Source of the DNA: Thermostichus vulcanus str. 'Rupite'
GTDB lineage: Bacteria > Cyanobacteriota > Cyanobacteriia > Thermostichales > Thermostichaceae
Assembly (NCBI RefSeq): GCF_022848905.1
Contig: NZ_JAFIRA010000035.1
Coordinates: 1 to 42,845, forward strand
DNA length: 42,845 nucleotides
Direction of reading: 5' to 3'
Position 1 is the stretch's first letter, and each line of letters opens with the position of its first letter. The position numbers were made by a program, and so were the translations under genes. The notes beneath the pieces are model-generated. The model had not been told where the DNA came from, did not search any database, and was given only the letters and a program-made list of their open reading frames with translations. Of this stretch, positions 26,722 through 35,864 are shown piece by piece.

Positions 26722-27957
26722 ATGGATAACACCCCGGTTAAATCTGATGGGGATCCCAAAACCCCCGAGCTGATTCTTCGTCCCGCCCAACTGGGGGATC
26801 TGGAGGCGGTGGAGGAGATTTTTGCCGAAGCCTTCGATGCAGAGTACGGCAGCCGCTCGGTAGACATCCGTCGGCAGGTACGACGGTTGCGCCAGTGGTA
26901 TGGGCCACTGAAAACCCTTAGCCTGTTCCCGAATCGCTTCCAGCACATGTTTACGGTGCATGTGGCGGAGTTGGAGGGGAAAATTTTAGGGGTGATCCAG
27001 GTGTCTCCCTTTAATCATTCCCGCAGCACCTGGCGGGTCGATCACATTGCGGTGGCTCGCTCTGCCCAGCGGCAAGGGGTGGGATCCCGGTTGCTTAAAC
27101 ACTGTATGGAACACTTCCGTGAGGCCCATACCTGGATCCTGGAGGTGAACATCCACAACAAGGGGGCGATGGCCCTTTATCGACGCAATGGCTTTCAGCC
27201 CCTAGCCCAGATCACCTACTGGTCGATCCCGCCCGAGATTTTAGCGGCCCTGAGTCAGCACGAGCCCAAGTTGCCCAACTTGGTGCCCGTGACCAATCGG
27301 GATGCCTACGCCATCTACCAGTTGGATACGGGATCCATGCCCGCCAACGTGCGACAGGTCTACGACCGCGAAGTGAGTGATTTTCGCACCAACCCCTTGG
27401 ATTGGGCCTTGGAACGAGCCAAACGCTCCATTAGCCACACAGAGCGGGTGGAAGTCTGTGTCTACGAACCGGAGCGCAAAACGGCCATCGGCTACTTCAA
27501 TCTGAAGCTGGATCGCACCGGGCAGCAACCCCATGTGGCCAAACTGACGGTTCACCCTGCCTACACTTGGCTTTACCCCGAGTTAATGGCCAAAATGGCC
27601 CAGCTGACTCAAGCCTATCCACCGCAATCTCTAGCCTTGGCCTCCACCGATTACCAACCGGAGCGGGAGGAGTTTTTGCTGAAGCTCGGGGCACAGGATT
27701 TGGAGCGGACGCTGTTGATGTCCCGTTCGGTGTGGCATAAAATCCGCGAGAGCCGTTTCAGCTGGGATAATGCCTATATCAACGCCATGTTGCACGGGTT
27801 ACAGGTGAAACAACCGGTGCCGGAACGGTTTGAGGGGCCACCAGAGGGCTGGCTGGAGCACTATTTCCATCCCATCAATCCGACCGAGCCGGATCCCAAC
27901 TCTGAATCAGGGTGCTCTTCGGATGCTCCTCCACCCCCCAATCAAACCTCTGGCTAG
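26722..27957 (+). CDS. GNAT-family N-acetyltransferase with C-terminal extension
   Basis: A 411-residue protein. Residues about 15-180 form a GNAT domain: acetyl-CoA motif A in VDHIAVARSAQRQGVGSRLL (Q/R-x-x-G-x-G) and motif B with NIHNKGAMALYRRNGFQPL. The C-terminal half (about 200-380) looks like a second, degenerate GNAT-like fold, with IGYFNLKLDR and LASTDYQPEREEFLLKLGAQ, as in two-domain acetyltransferases. The acceptor is unknown; protein N-terminal or small-molecule amines are options. Its 3' end lies 32 bases before the next gene, so they are probably one transcript. Confidence 0.78.
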   Translation: MDNTPVKSDGDPKTPELILRPAQLGDLEAVEEIFAEAFDAEYGSRSVDIRRQVRRLRQWYGPLKTLSLFPNRFQHMFTVHVAELEGKILGVIQVSPFNHSRSTWRVDHIAVARSAQRQGVGSRLLKHCMEHFREAHTWILEVNIHNKGAMALYRRNGFQPLAQITYWSIPPEILAALSQHEPKLPNLVPVTNRDAYAIYQLDTGSMPANVRQVYDREVSDFRTNPLDWALERAKRSISHTERVEVCVYEPERKTAIGYFNLKLDRTGQQPHVAKLTVHPAYTWLYPELMAKMAQLTQAYPPQSLALASTDYQPEREEFLLKLGAQDLERTLLMSRSVWHKIRESRFSWDNAYINAMLHGLQVKQPVPERFEGPPEGWLEHYFHPINPTEPDPNSESGCSSDAPPPPNQTSG

Positions 27958-27989
27958 CCCCTGTGGAAGATTGGAAGGATAACCCTGTC

Positions 27990-28580
27990 GTGACTCCCTC
28001 GTGGCGGGCCCTGCTCCAGGCAGCCCTGCATCGCAATCGTAGCGATCCCAGTGTGCGGTACATTCAATTGGCTACAGTGGATCCCGAGGGCCATCCGCGT
28101 AACCGCACGGTGGTGTTTCGCGGCTTCTTGGGGAATACCGAGCGAATCCAGATGGCGGTGGATAGCCGCAGTGAAAAGATCCTCCACATCGCCCACCGAC
28201 CCCAAGCCCAAATCTGTTGGTACTTCTCCAAAACCCGTGAGCAATTTCGGATTGCCGGTACCCTGCAGGCTATTGCTGCCGATCACCCGGATCCCCAAGC
28301 CTTAAACCAGCGGCTACAGCTGTGGCAACAGATCTCAGAAAAGGGGCGATTGCTGTGGTTTTGGCCGGAACCTAAGGCTCACCTTGCGCCGCCGGAAGCT
28401 TTTGTACAAGAGTTGCTGCCGGAAAAGGTCACTGTACCTCCGGATACCTTTGTGGCGTTGCTGCTGGAGCCAACGGAGGTGGATCATTTGCAACTCAAGG
28501 GGGATCCGATCTATCCGCAGTTGCGAACGATATATGAACGGTGGGAAACCGGGTGGCAGCAGCGGAAAGTGAATCCCTGA
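27990..28580 (+). CDS. Pyridoxamine 5'-phosphate oxidase-like FMN flavoprotein
   Basis: About 196 residues of the PPOX split-barrel fold, close to a cyanobacterial PPOX subfamily I associate with the Nostoc protein Npun_F5749. Typical are WRALLQAALHRNRS at the start, RYIQLATVDPEGHPRNRTVVFRGF, then KILHIAHRPQAQICWYFSKTREQFRI and the closing LKGDPIYPQLRTIYERWETGWQQRKVNP. It is expected to bind FMN and oxidise or detoxify a small molecule; the substrate is unknown and it need not be the vitamin B6 enzyme PdxH. The frame is open from 27912 but GTG 27990 is preferred: GGAAGGA lies 10 bases upstream and the family begins here. Confidence 0.85.
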   Translation: MTPSWRALLQAALHRNRSDPSVRYIQLATVDPEGHPRNRTVVFRGFLGNTERIQMAVDSRSEKILHIAHRPQAQICWYFSKTREQFRIAGTLQAIAADHPDPQALNQRLQLWQQISEKGRLLWFWPEPKAHLAPPEAFVQELLPEKVTVPPDTFVALLLEPTEVDHLQLKGDPIYPQLRTIYERWETGWQQRKVNP

Positions 28581-28620
28581 AACGACTCTGTCAAGGATTC
28601 TCTGGGGGATGCGGTCACAT

Positions 28621-28636
28621 CTCAGGAGTTCCTGAG
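28621..28636. promoter_or_regulatory. 7-bp palindrome downstream of the flavoprotein gene
   Basis: CTCAGGA-GT-TCCTGAG is a perfect inverted repeat at 28621-28636 in the 319-base gap between the flavoprotein and exported-protein genes. It is a candidate operator or weak stem; the rest of the gap (28581-28899) shows no gene I support. Confidence 0.3.
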
Positions 28637-28899
28637 AGTGAGGGAGAGTTCTCTTCTTTTTCTGACTTTCTGCTGAACATAGACGTGTTAACGTAGCTGA
28701 ACGATCCGTTAGTGCTAGATGCCTTCGGCAGGCAAATGCCAGCCTATCAGCAATGTGTAAATGGTAAATGTGTAGCCTTGTTGTTGCAGTAGCCCCAATG
28801 TCCGCCTTGGTTCGTGCGTTTTCGGTTTCTGTTGCTCAATCGGTCGCGTCTTTTCGGGTATCTCCTTTACTTGTGTGTCTACCTGGGTTGCTGAAAACC

Positions 28900-29442
28900 A
28901 TGACATTGTGGCATCGCTTGTGCCAGGGATCCCTGCTATTGGCCACTACCCTGGTTGTGCTGGGTGGCAATGCCCACCGGCTGGAGGCACAAACTCTGGA
29001 TGAGCCAGGGCCAGAAACTGTAGAGGATGTAGAGGGGCAGCTGGAAGATCCGCAACAGCCGCTGGAATTAGAAGGGGAGCTTCCTCCCCCGTTGGATCCG
29101 AGTTTTCCCCCCCTACCCACTACCCCTGCCGCCCGCACGGGATCCTTTCGGGTAGGCAATCGCACACCTTATCCGATTCGGCTGGTGATTCTGTTGCGGG
29201 GAGGTGAACGGCTGCTGAATCCGGAAACCGCCCATTGGGATTTTGCTCCAGGGGAAGGGGGGAGTGAGGGATTGGTGCTCAGCTTAGGGGAGGAACCGTT
29301 GCAAATCAGCCCTGGCGACATTGTGGTGGCTTTTACCTTGGATGGAAGCCGCCGTTACTGGGGACCGAATGTGGTGGGAGAATCTCTGGCCCCCTTTTGG
29401 AATGGGGAGAGCAGTTCGTGGTCAATGATTCTGCAGCCCTGA
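28900..29442 (+). CDS. Exported protein of unknown function
   Basis: About 180 residues. Residues 1-31 form a Sec signal peptide: MTLWHRLCQ, a hydrophobic core GSLLLATTLVVLGG, and a likely cleavage after LEAQ. A Glu/Pro-rich linker (DEPGPETVEDVEGQLEDPQQ...) leads to a ~90-residue C-terminal domain with FRVGNRTPYPIRLVILLRGG and DIVVAFTLDGSRRYWG, probably beta-sheet. I do not recognise this domain; it should lie in the periplasm or outside. The frame is open from 28768 but ATG 28900 with its signal peptide is clearly better. The next gene starts 23 bases further on. Confidence 0.65.
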   Translation: MTLWHRLCQGSLLLATTLVVLGGNAHRLEAQTLDEPGPETVEDVEGQLEDPQQPLELEGELPPPLDPSFPPLPTTPAARTGSFRVGNRTPYPIRLVILLRGGERLLNPETAHWDFAPGEGGSEGLVLSLGEEPLQISPGDIVVAFTLDGSRRYWGPNVVGESLAPFWNGESSSWSMILQP

Positions 29443-29465
29443 ACGATTCTGTACAGCAGATCCCG

Positions 29466-30590
29466 ATGATTTACCGTCGGTTTGGGCGCACCGAACAGCG
29501 GATCTCCGTTTTTTCTCTGGGCAGTATGCGCTTGGTGAATGTGCCCCCTGCTCAGGCCCAAGCTACGGTCGAGGCCGCCGTGGCTGCCGGGATCAATCAC
29601 ATCGAAACGGCACAAGCCTATGGTCATGCGGAGTCCCTCTTGGGAGAGATCCTCCAGACTCTGCCTGTACCCCGTCAGCAGTTGATCCTAACAACCAAAC
29701 TCACCCCCCAGCCTCAAGACCAACTGAGGGAAAGTCTTCAGGGATCCCTGACCCGTCTGCGGGTGGATTACCTGGATCAATTGGCCTTTCATGGCATTAA
29801 CCTACCGGAACATCTGCAGTGGGTGTTGCAGGAGGGGTTACCCGTTCTACGACAGGCCCAAAAGGAGGGTTGGGTAGGGCACATCGGCTTTTCCACCCAT
29901 GGATCCCTGGATTTGATTCTGGAAGCTATCCAAACGGGATCCTTTGACTTTGTTAATTTGCACTATCACTTTTTTCAACAGCGTAATCGGTCCGCATTGG
30001 AGGCAGCCGCTCAGCAGGATATGGGGGTTTTCATCATTTCCCCTGCTGACAAAGGGGGGATGCTCTATCACCCGCCGCAGCGCCTGCAAGAGGTCTGCCA
30101 GCCCTTTAGCCCCTTAGAATTTGCCTACCGTTTCTTGCTGGCGGATCCCCGCATCCATACTCTCAGTTTGGGCATAACCCAGCCACAGGAGTTGCAGACG
30201 GCTTGGGCCGCTTTACGGGATCCCGAAGGTGGGTGGGGGAATGTCCTTCGGCAGGTTCAGCAGCGGTTGCAGGAAAGAGAACAGGAACACCTGGGAACCA
30301 CCCGCTGTGCACAGTGTTACGCCTGTTTACCTTGCCCGGAAGGGATCCACATTCCTGAGGTTCTGCGCCTGCGGAATTTGGCTCTTGCCCACGACATGAC
30401 GGAATTTGGCCAGTACCGGTACAACATGTTTGGTCAGGCCGGACACTGGTTTCCGGGAGTGACGGCGGATTGCTGTACGGAGTGTGGAGACTGTCTGCCC
30501 CGCTGCCCAGAGCAGTTGCAGATCCCGGACTTATTGAGGGAAACTCACCAGCTCTTGCACCGCTCCCCGATTCGGCGGCTATGGGAGTGA
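29466..30590 (+). CDS. Aldo/keto reductase with C-terminal ferredoxin-like 4Fe-4S motifs
   Basis: A 374-residue protein. The first ~265 residues form the AKR TIM barrel: FSLGSMRL, GINHIETAQAYGHAESLLGE, the DYLDQLAFHGIN strand and HIGFSTHG, then FNLHYHF-like FVNLHYHFFQ. The last ~90 residues are a cysteine-rich domain with CAQCYACLPCPEGI and CTECGDCLPRCPEQL, i.e. two CxxCxxC(x2-3)CP clusters that would hold 4Fe-4S centres. Such fusions are common in anaerobes and cyanobacteria and transfer electrons to or from an unknown carbonyl compound. The ATG at 29466 is used (MIYRRFGRTE); the upstream open part overlaps the preceding gene. Confidence 0.87.
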   Translation: MIYRRFGRTEQRISVFSLGSMRLVNVPPAQAQATVEAAVAAGINHIETAQAYGHAESLLGEILQTLPVPRQQLILTTKLTPQPQDQLRESLQGSLTRLRVDYLDQLAFHGINLPEHLQWVLQEGLPVLRQAQKEGWVGHIGFSTHGSLDLILEAIQTGSFDFVNLHYHFFQQRNRSALEAAAQQDMGVFIISPADKGGMLYHPPQRLQEVCQPFSPLEFAYRFLLADPRIHTLSLGITQPQELQTAWAALRDPEGGWGNVLRQVQQRLQEREQEHLGTTRCAQCYACLPCPEGIHIPEVLRLRNLALAHDMTEFGQYRYNMFGQAGHWFPGVTADCCTECGDCLPRCPEQLQIPDLLRETHQLLHRSPIRRLWE

Positions 30591-30595
30591 GGGAT

Positions 30596-31618
30596 TTAAC
30601 TTAGGGATCCCATCCAGATGGTGTAAATCCCCTGCAGGGATGCCATGGCTTGCCCCCAGAGGGTATGGGTCAACGACCAGCTATCCAAGCCCATGGCCCC
30701 ACACAGCAACAGCAAATACAGATTGGCAAACACAAACAGCGACCCGGCCCGCTCCCGGCTTTGCGGATCCTGAAGCAACTGCACTGCTTTCCAAACCAGC
30801 AGGGATCCGAGCAGAAAAGCCGCCCCCAAGTAAAAGGATCCCAACACCTGCAAAGGGTAAACCAGCAACAGGCTCACCGGCACAATCAACAGAGCATAGA
30901 ACAGAATCTGGAGAGCCGTGCGCGTTTCTCCGGCCACCACCGGCAACATTGGCACCCTCGCGCGGGCATAGTCCTCTTGCTTCAACAGAGCCAAGGCCCA
31001 GAAGTGGGGCGGTGTCCACAAAAAGATAATGGCAAACATCACCCAAGCGGCCCAGCTCAGTTCACCCGTGGCTGCCGCCCAGCCCACCAAGGGGGGAATG
31101 GCACCCGCCGCACCCCCAATGACAATGTTCTGGGTACTAGAACGCTTCAACCAGTGGGTGTAGACCCCCACATACACTAGGATCCCGGACATGGCCAAAC
31201 CAGCAGCCAGCAGATTGGTAAACAGAGCCAGCAGCCCAAACGAAAGGAAAGCGAGGATCCCGGCAAAGATCAGCGCATCGCGGGCTTGAATGCGACCGGA
31301 GGGCAAGGGGCGGTGGCGAGTTCGCTCCATCACCTGATCAATATCCGCGTCGTACACCATATTGATGGCGTTGGCAGCCGCAGCCGCCATTCCTCCTCCC
31401 AGAAGCGTGACGACAAACTTGACCGGGTCGGTATTGCCCGCCATCCACATTGCCCCCGCTGTGGTCATCAGCAACAGGGCAATGATTTTCGGTTTGATCA
31501 GCTGACTGTAGCTGCGAAAAACCTGAGATACTGTTTGGTGATGGCGAGTTTGGCAAGGGATCTGAGTCGATTGAGTCGATTGATGATCGTGAAAAGAGTC
31601 TTGGAAAACATCCTGCAT
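30596..31618 (-). CDS. ctaB: Protoheme IX farnesyltransferase (heme O synthase)
   Basis: A 340-residue UbiA-type membrane prenyltransferase with about nine helices. The first conserved loop has the metal-binding [23 protein letters not shown] (Asp-rich), and a second contains [14 protein letters not shown]. It converts heme B to heme O with farnesyl diphosphate for cytochrome oxidase. It is encoded 5 bases after ctaA on the same strand and faces the ctaC-D-E operon, giving a complete oxidase maturation set. About 30 N-terminal residues ([17 protein letters not shown]) precede the conserved part and may be a non-conserved extension. Confidence 0.95.
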   Translation of the reverse strand: MQDVFQDSFHDHQSTQSTQIPCQTRHHQTVSQVFRSYSQLIKPKIIALLLMTTAGAMWMAGNTDPVKFVVTLLGGGMAAAAANAINMVYDADIDQVMERTRHRPLPSGRIQARDALIFAGILAFLSFGLLALFTNLLAAGLAMSGILVYVGVYTHWLKRSSTQNIVIGGAAGAIPPLVGWAAATGELSWAAWVMFAIIFLWTPPHFWALALLKQEDYARARVPMLPVVAGETRTALQILFYALLIVPVSLLLVYPLQVLGSFYLGAAFLLGSLLVWKAVQLLQDPQSRERAGSLFVFANLYLLLLCGAMGLDSWSLTHTLWGQAMASLQGIYTIWMGSLS

Positions 31619-31623
31619 GGAAC

Positions 31624-32655
31624 TTACTCGCTGGTAATTTCTGCTGTCACGGCCACCCGCTTCTGACTTACCGGAGAAAATCTCTCTCCGTCAGCGCTGC
31701 GCTGCATCCGCCAGGCCAGCACCGTAAACCCCACCAGGCAGCCCAGCAAAGCCGCCCCGATCATCTGATGGGCTACCGTCAACGGTTCCACCTGCAGCCG
31801 GTAACGATAGGTGAGAATGCCGATCCCCACCTGAGCCAACAAAATCACCAGGGCAGAGTGACCCAACCCTTTCAGGCGTTTTGGGATCCGGTTGCGCATC
31901 AGCCCGGTACCCACCGCAACCGCCAACACCGCGATCGTGGCCGGGGCTACCCCCAGCAGATGGCTATTCATCACGCCGCACAAGTCCCCAGAAGCAAAGC
32001 ATTGATGCAAAGCCCATTGGGAAGCCACCAACGCCCCCAAGAGGCTCTGGCCATACACCAGCAACACAGCCCCCAAGCCAAGCCAAGCCAAATACCCCAT
32101 CGAGCCCCGTTCTTTCGGCCCTTCAAGTTCCACAGAATCAGAAGGAGACAGAGAGCCAGAGCCAGGCAATGCCAACAAACCTAAGGTGAGCAGCGTGGCA
32201 AAAAACAACAGACCTGTGCCCAAATGAGCCGTGACAATGTCGAAGCGCAACAGCTCGGTCACCGTCAGCCCGCCGAGGATCCCTTGTACCAAAACTAAGC
32301 CGAAGGCAAAACTCAAGCCCCAGGGCAGCCAGCTGGGCAAAGAGCGACGCTTCAGCCAAGCAAACCCCATGAGCGTCAACGTCGCCAGTCCCACCCCGGC
32401 AGCCACCATGCGGTGAAACCATTCCAGAAACACCTGCAGGTTCATCTGTTGGCTGGGCACAATTTCCCCATAGCAAAGGGGCCAATCGGGACAGGACAAA
32501 CCGGCATTCATGACGCGGGTGGCGCTGCCCAAGCCCATCAGCAGCCAGGTGGTGGCTGCCAACCCCAGCAACCCTTGACCCATTCGCAGAGAAAGCAAGC
32601 CAGAGGGCAAGGGATCCCGGTGGGCAGGTTGAGATTGAGAAATTAAAGAATCCAT
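31624..32655 (-). CDS. ctaA: Heme A synthase (CtaA/COX15 family)
   Basis: About 343 residues with eight predicted membrane helices. It oxidises the methyl group of heme O to a formyl group to give heme A. Visible family features: [19 protein letters not shown] early in the protein, the heme-ligand region [24 protein letters not shown], then NSHLLGV and [12 protein letters not shown], the His residues expected for heme binding. The ATG at 32653-32655 is chosen; the frame continues to a TTG at 32685 that lacks a ribosome-binding site. Divergent from ctaC, so control elements should lie in the 379-base gap between them. Confidence 0.94.
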   Translation of the reverse strand: MDSLISQSQPAHRDPLPSGLLSLRMGQGLLGLAATTWLLMGLGSATRVMNAGLSCPDWPLCYGEIVPSQQMNLQVFLEWFHRMVAAGVGLATLTLMGFAWLKRRSLPSWLPWGLSFAFGLVLVQGILGGLTVTELLRFDIVTAHLGTGLLFFATLLTLGLLALPGSGSLSPSDSVELEGPKERGSMGYLAWLGLGAVLLVYGQSLLGALVASQWALHQCFASGDLCGVMNSHLLGVAPATIAVLAVAVGTGLMRNRIPKRLKGLGHSALVILLAQVGIGILTYRYRLQVEPLTVAHQMIGAALLGCLVGFTVLAWRMQRSADGERFSPVSQKRVAVTAEITSE

Positions 32656-32850
32656 CACAGAAAAAAAGGAGGTTGTTAAACCCAAAAATCAGTCAACAGA
32701 AGGGGTTAGATGAGTTTCGCAAGAGCCGACTGCGGGTGATCAGTGGCCATTTTATGGGGGATGACCCTGTAACGAATCCTAAAAGCGGTTTTGCGGGGAA
32801 CGAAGGCTTTTTAAGAATTTCTTTGAGCCACTCCGCTCCAAGTCCACAGG

Positions 32851-32900
32851 AGTTTGGTATTCCAGTGTCACCAATAGTTTGGTATTCCAGTGTCACCAAT
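32851..32900 (+). repeat. 25-bp perfect tandem duplication in the cta intergenic region
   Basis: A 25-base unit (TTGGTATTCCAGTGTCACCAA core) at 32851-32875 recurs exactly at 32876-32900. Each unit has TTGGT and ACCAA as inverted arms, like an operator half pair. It lies in the gap between the divergent ctaA and ctaC (32656-33034), which otherwise shows nothing I recognise. Confidence 0.8.
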
Positions 32901-33034
32901 CCTGAAGAGATCTATAAGTCTATCCAACCGCCTGCAGCCCCTATGAGCTAAATGAAAAAGTCGTACCCAGGTAGGTCAGGCTCCGTTTGGGAACTTGTTA
33001 GGGTGGACATACTTTGCATTGGGGAAGAGCAGTC

Positions 33035-34000
33035 GTGAGCGCGCTCAACAACATTATCTTGGTTGCTGTCGGGATCCTTCTGACCGTCGCCAGTATTTGG
33101 TACGGGCAAAACCACCATCTTCTGCCCGCATCAGCTGCCGATTCCGCTCCTCTGTTCGACAGCCTGTTCAACAGCACCATCACCGTTGCTACCGGCATTT
33201 TTCTGATTGTGCAGGGGGTCTTGATCTACAGTGCTATTCGTTACCGCAAACGGCGGGGTGACGAAGGAGATGGAGCACCGGACCACGGCAATGTGTTGCT
33301 GGAAATTGTCTGGACGGCAGTACCGGCTATTATCATCCTCTGGCTAGGGGTGGCCAGTTTGGATGTCTATCAGGCGATCAATAGCGGTGTCGATGCTGGC
33401 GGACATGCCCACTCTGGAATGGCGATGGCGATGGAAGAATCTTCCTACGAAGCGAAGGATCCCAGCTATGCCTATACACCTGTGGTGGTTTCCGGTGGAG
33501 AGGTGGGCCAGCCCGACTTGGTTGTGCAAGTCCAGGGGATGCAATACGCTTGGGTGTTTACCTATCCTGAATCGGGGTTGGTCGCCAGTGAATTGCACCT
33601 TCCCCTCAACAAGCGGGTTCGGCTGGATATGACAGCCCTGGATGTGAACCATGCCTTCTGGGTACCCCAGTTTCGCCTCAAGCAGGATGTCATTCCTGGA
33701 CGGGAAACCCACCTGGAGTTTGTGCCAAGCAAATTGGGTGAGTATCCGATTGTCTGCGCCGAGTTGTGCGGCCCTTATCACGGGGTGATGGGCGGGCAAC
33801 TGTTTGTGGATACTCCAGAAGCCTTTGCCAGTTGGCAGGAAGAACAAATTTTGGCCGCTCGTTCTGACGGCAGCACTCTGGCTCTAGCTCCAGAGGTTCA
33901 ACCTGAGTCCGCCTTTGCCAAAGCACAACACCACCGGCTCGGGATCCCAGAGGATATCCACGTCCTGCACCGACAGTTCGGATCCCAGTCTTCTGGTTAG
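33035..34000 (+). CDS. ctaC: Cytochrome c oxidase subunit II (Cu-A subunit)
   Basis: About 321 residues: two N-terminal membrane helices, then a periplasmic/lumenal cupredoxin domain holding the binuclear Cu-A centre. The ligands are seen as the His in NHAFWVPQF and as CAELCGPYHGVMG (Cys-X3-Cys, His, Met). It receives electrons from cytochrome c6 or plastocyanin. No fused cytochrome c domain is present; the C-terminal 50 residues are a low-complexity tail. The GTG at 33035 is chosen; a TTG at 33014 would add seven residues. First gene of ctaC-ctaD-ctaE. Confidence 0.95.
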   Translation: MSALNNIILVAVGILLTVASIWYGQNHHLLPASAADSAPLFDSLFNSTITVATGIFLIVQGVLIYSAIRYRKRRGDEGDGAPDHGNVLLEIVWTAVPAIIILWLGVASLDVYQAINSGVDAGGHAHSGMAMAMEESSYEAKDPSYAYTPVVVSGGEVGQPDLVVQVQGMQYAWVFTYPESGLVASELHLPLNKRVRLDMTALDVNHAFWVPQFRLKQDVIPGRETHLEFVPSKLGEYPIVCAELCGPYHGVMGGQLFVDTPEAFASWQEEQILAARSDGSTLALAPEVQPESAFAKAQHHRLGIPEDIHVLHRQFGSQSSG

Positions 34001-34091
34001 GTGGAACTGCAGACAATGAGTTGTTTTGGTTGTTTTTGAGTGAGGGATTTCTTCCCAATGTTGGTCTCCGCCCTTTAGGAGCGTGTTTGCC

Positions 34092-35798
34092 ATGACCCAG
34101 CTACAAGAAAATCCAAACCTTACTTCCACGCCCCCAGCCAAGATGGAGTTGCCCTCTGAACCCTGGTGGCGTTTTTTTACCTTCTCCACCGACCATAAGG
34201 TGATTGGGATCCAATACTTGGTCACCACCTTCTTCTTCTACTTAGTGGGAGGAGCGTTAGCGACGGCAGTCCGAGCGGAACTGGCCACCCCTGAGGCGGA
34301 CTTTCTGGGGTTTGAGCGCTACAACGGGGCATTTACCGTTCATGCCACGATCATGATCTTTTTATGGATCGTGCCTGCTTTGGTGGGGGGCTTCGGCAAC
34401 TACCTGGTCCCCCTGATGATTGGGGCGCGGGACATGGCCTTTCCCAAGTTAAATGCCGTGGCCTTTTGGATGATTCCCCCCACAGGGATCCTGTTGCTGG
34501 TCAGTTTGCTGGTGGAGGCTCCGGCAGCAGGGTGGACTTCCTATCCTCCCTTGAGCTTGATCAGCGGCAAGGTGGGTGAAGAGCTGTGGATCCTGAGCAT
34601 TTTGCTGGGAGGAACCTCTTCGATTTTGGCGGCGGTGAATTTCTTCGTCACCATCCTCAAAATGCGGATGCCGGGGATGAAGCTGGAAGATATGCCCCTT
34701 TTCTGTTGGGCGATGCTTGCCACTTCGGTGTTGACGCTCATCGCTACTCCCGTTTTGGCTGGGGCTTTGATCCTGCTCAGCTTTGACCTCCTGGCTGGAA
34801 CAGCCTTTTTTAACCCCAGCGGCGGCGGGGATCCGGTGGTGTACCAGCACATGTTCTGGTTTTACTCCCATCCAGCGGTTTACATTATGATCCTGCCAGT
34901 TTTTGGCATGATCTCCGAGATTTTGCCGGTACACGCCCGCAAGCCGATTTTTGCCTACAAAGCGATTGCCTACTCCAGCTTGGCCATCTGTTTTTTGGGG
35001 TTAATCGTCTGGGCGCACCACATGTTCACCAGCGGTACCCCGGATTGGATGCGGGTATTTTTTATGATTGCTACCATGGCCATTGCCGTGCCGACGGGGA
35101 TTAAGGTGTTTAGCTGGCTGGCTACCCTGTGGGGGGGCAAGATTCGCTTTACCTCCGCCATGTTGTTTGGCATGGGTTTCGTTTCCATGTTCGTGATTGG
35201 AGGCTTGAGTGGCATCATCCTTGCTTCGGTGCCTTTAGATATTCATGTCCACGACACCTACTTTGTGGTGGCTCACCTGCACTACGTGTTGTTTGGCGGC
35301 AGTGTCTTTGGAATTTATGCTGGCCTTTACCATTGGTTCCCGAAGATGACGGGGCGGATGCTGAACGAATTCTGGGGACGGGTGCATTTTCTGCTTACTT
35401 TTGTCGGCTTTAATATGTGCTTTTTGCCGATGCACAAGCTGGGCCTGATGGGCATGCCCCGTCGTGTCGCCCAGTATGATCCGCAATTTGCTGACCTGAA
35501 CTGGATTAGCTCTGTGGGGGCCTTCATCTTGGCTATTTCCACTTTGCCCTTCCTGTTCAATGCCATTTACTCTTGGGTAGCGGGTCGCAAGGCTGGAGAT
35601 AACCCCTGGGAAGCCCTGAGCCTGGAGTGGATGACCACCTCTCCCCCACCCCACCAAAACTTTTATGGAGAGCCAATTTTGCTCACCGGCCCCTATGACT
35701 ATGGCACTCACAGCAAGGAAACCCTGGACTATTTCGCCGCTCAACTGCAAACACTGCGGGAACTGGCGCTGATGGAAACGGAAGCTCCCCACTCTTAG
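34092..35798 (+). CDS. ctaD: Cytochrome c oxidase subunit I, aa3-type with a YSHP motif
   Basis: A 568-residue heme-copper oxidase subunit I with twelve membrane helices. Heme a and a3-CuB ligands are visible: FTVHATIMIFLW, FWFYSHPAVYI (with the cross-linked His-Tyr region), the HHMFTSG pair for CuB and YFVVAHLHYVLFGG for heme a3 and a. The segment YSHPAVYIM replaces the HPEVYI glutamate of A1-type oxidases with the YS pair of A2-type proton channels. It reduces oxygen to water while pumping protons. The TAGGAG at 34075 precedes the ATG at 34092; the frame is open nine bases further upstream. Confidence 0.97.
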   Translation: MTQLQENPNLTSTPPAKMELPSEPWWRFFTFSTDHKVIGIQYLVTTFFFYLVGGALATAVRAELATPEADFLGFERYNGAFTVHATIMIFLWIVPALVGGFGNYLVPLMIGARDMAFPKLNAVAFWMIPPTGILLLVSLLVEAPAAGWTSYPPLSLISGKVGEELWILSILLGGTSSILAAVNFFVTILKMRMPGMKLEDMPLFCWAMLATSVLTLIATPVLAGALILLSFDLLAGTAFFNPSGGGDPVVYQHMFWFYSHPAVYIMILPVFGMISEILPVHARKPIFAYKAIAYSSLAICFLGLIVWAHHMFTSGTPDWMRVFFMIATMAIAVPTGIKVFSWLATLWGGKIRFTSAMLFGMGFVSMFVIGGLSGIILASVPLDIHVHDTYFVVAHLHYVLFGGSVFGIYAGLYHWFPKMTGRMLNEFWGRVHFLLTFVGFNMCFLPMHKLGLMGMPRRVAQYDPQFADLNWISSVGAFILAISTLPFLFNAIYSWVAGRKAGDNPWEALSLEWMTTSPPPHQNFYGEPILLTGPYDYGTHSKETLDYFAAQLQTLRELALMETEAPHS

Positions 35799-35864
35799 CG
35801 AGATGGGATCTCTGAACTTTTGATGGTGTTTGGTAACCCTTTTTGAACCGAATGGATACGGACT

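Noticed and set aside
32851-32900. Start of a CRISPR array
   Set aside because: Only two units, directly adjacent without spacers; no cas genes. No CRISPR array was found anywhere in the window.
32673-32951. A 92-codon plus-strand frame with AGGAGG just upstream, between ctaA and ctaC
   Set aside because: It starts with TTG, has a composition unlike a protein, and runs over the 25-bp tandem repeat, so it is probably chance.
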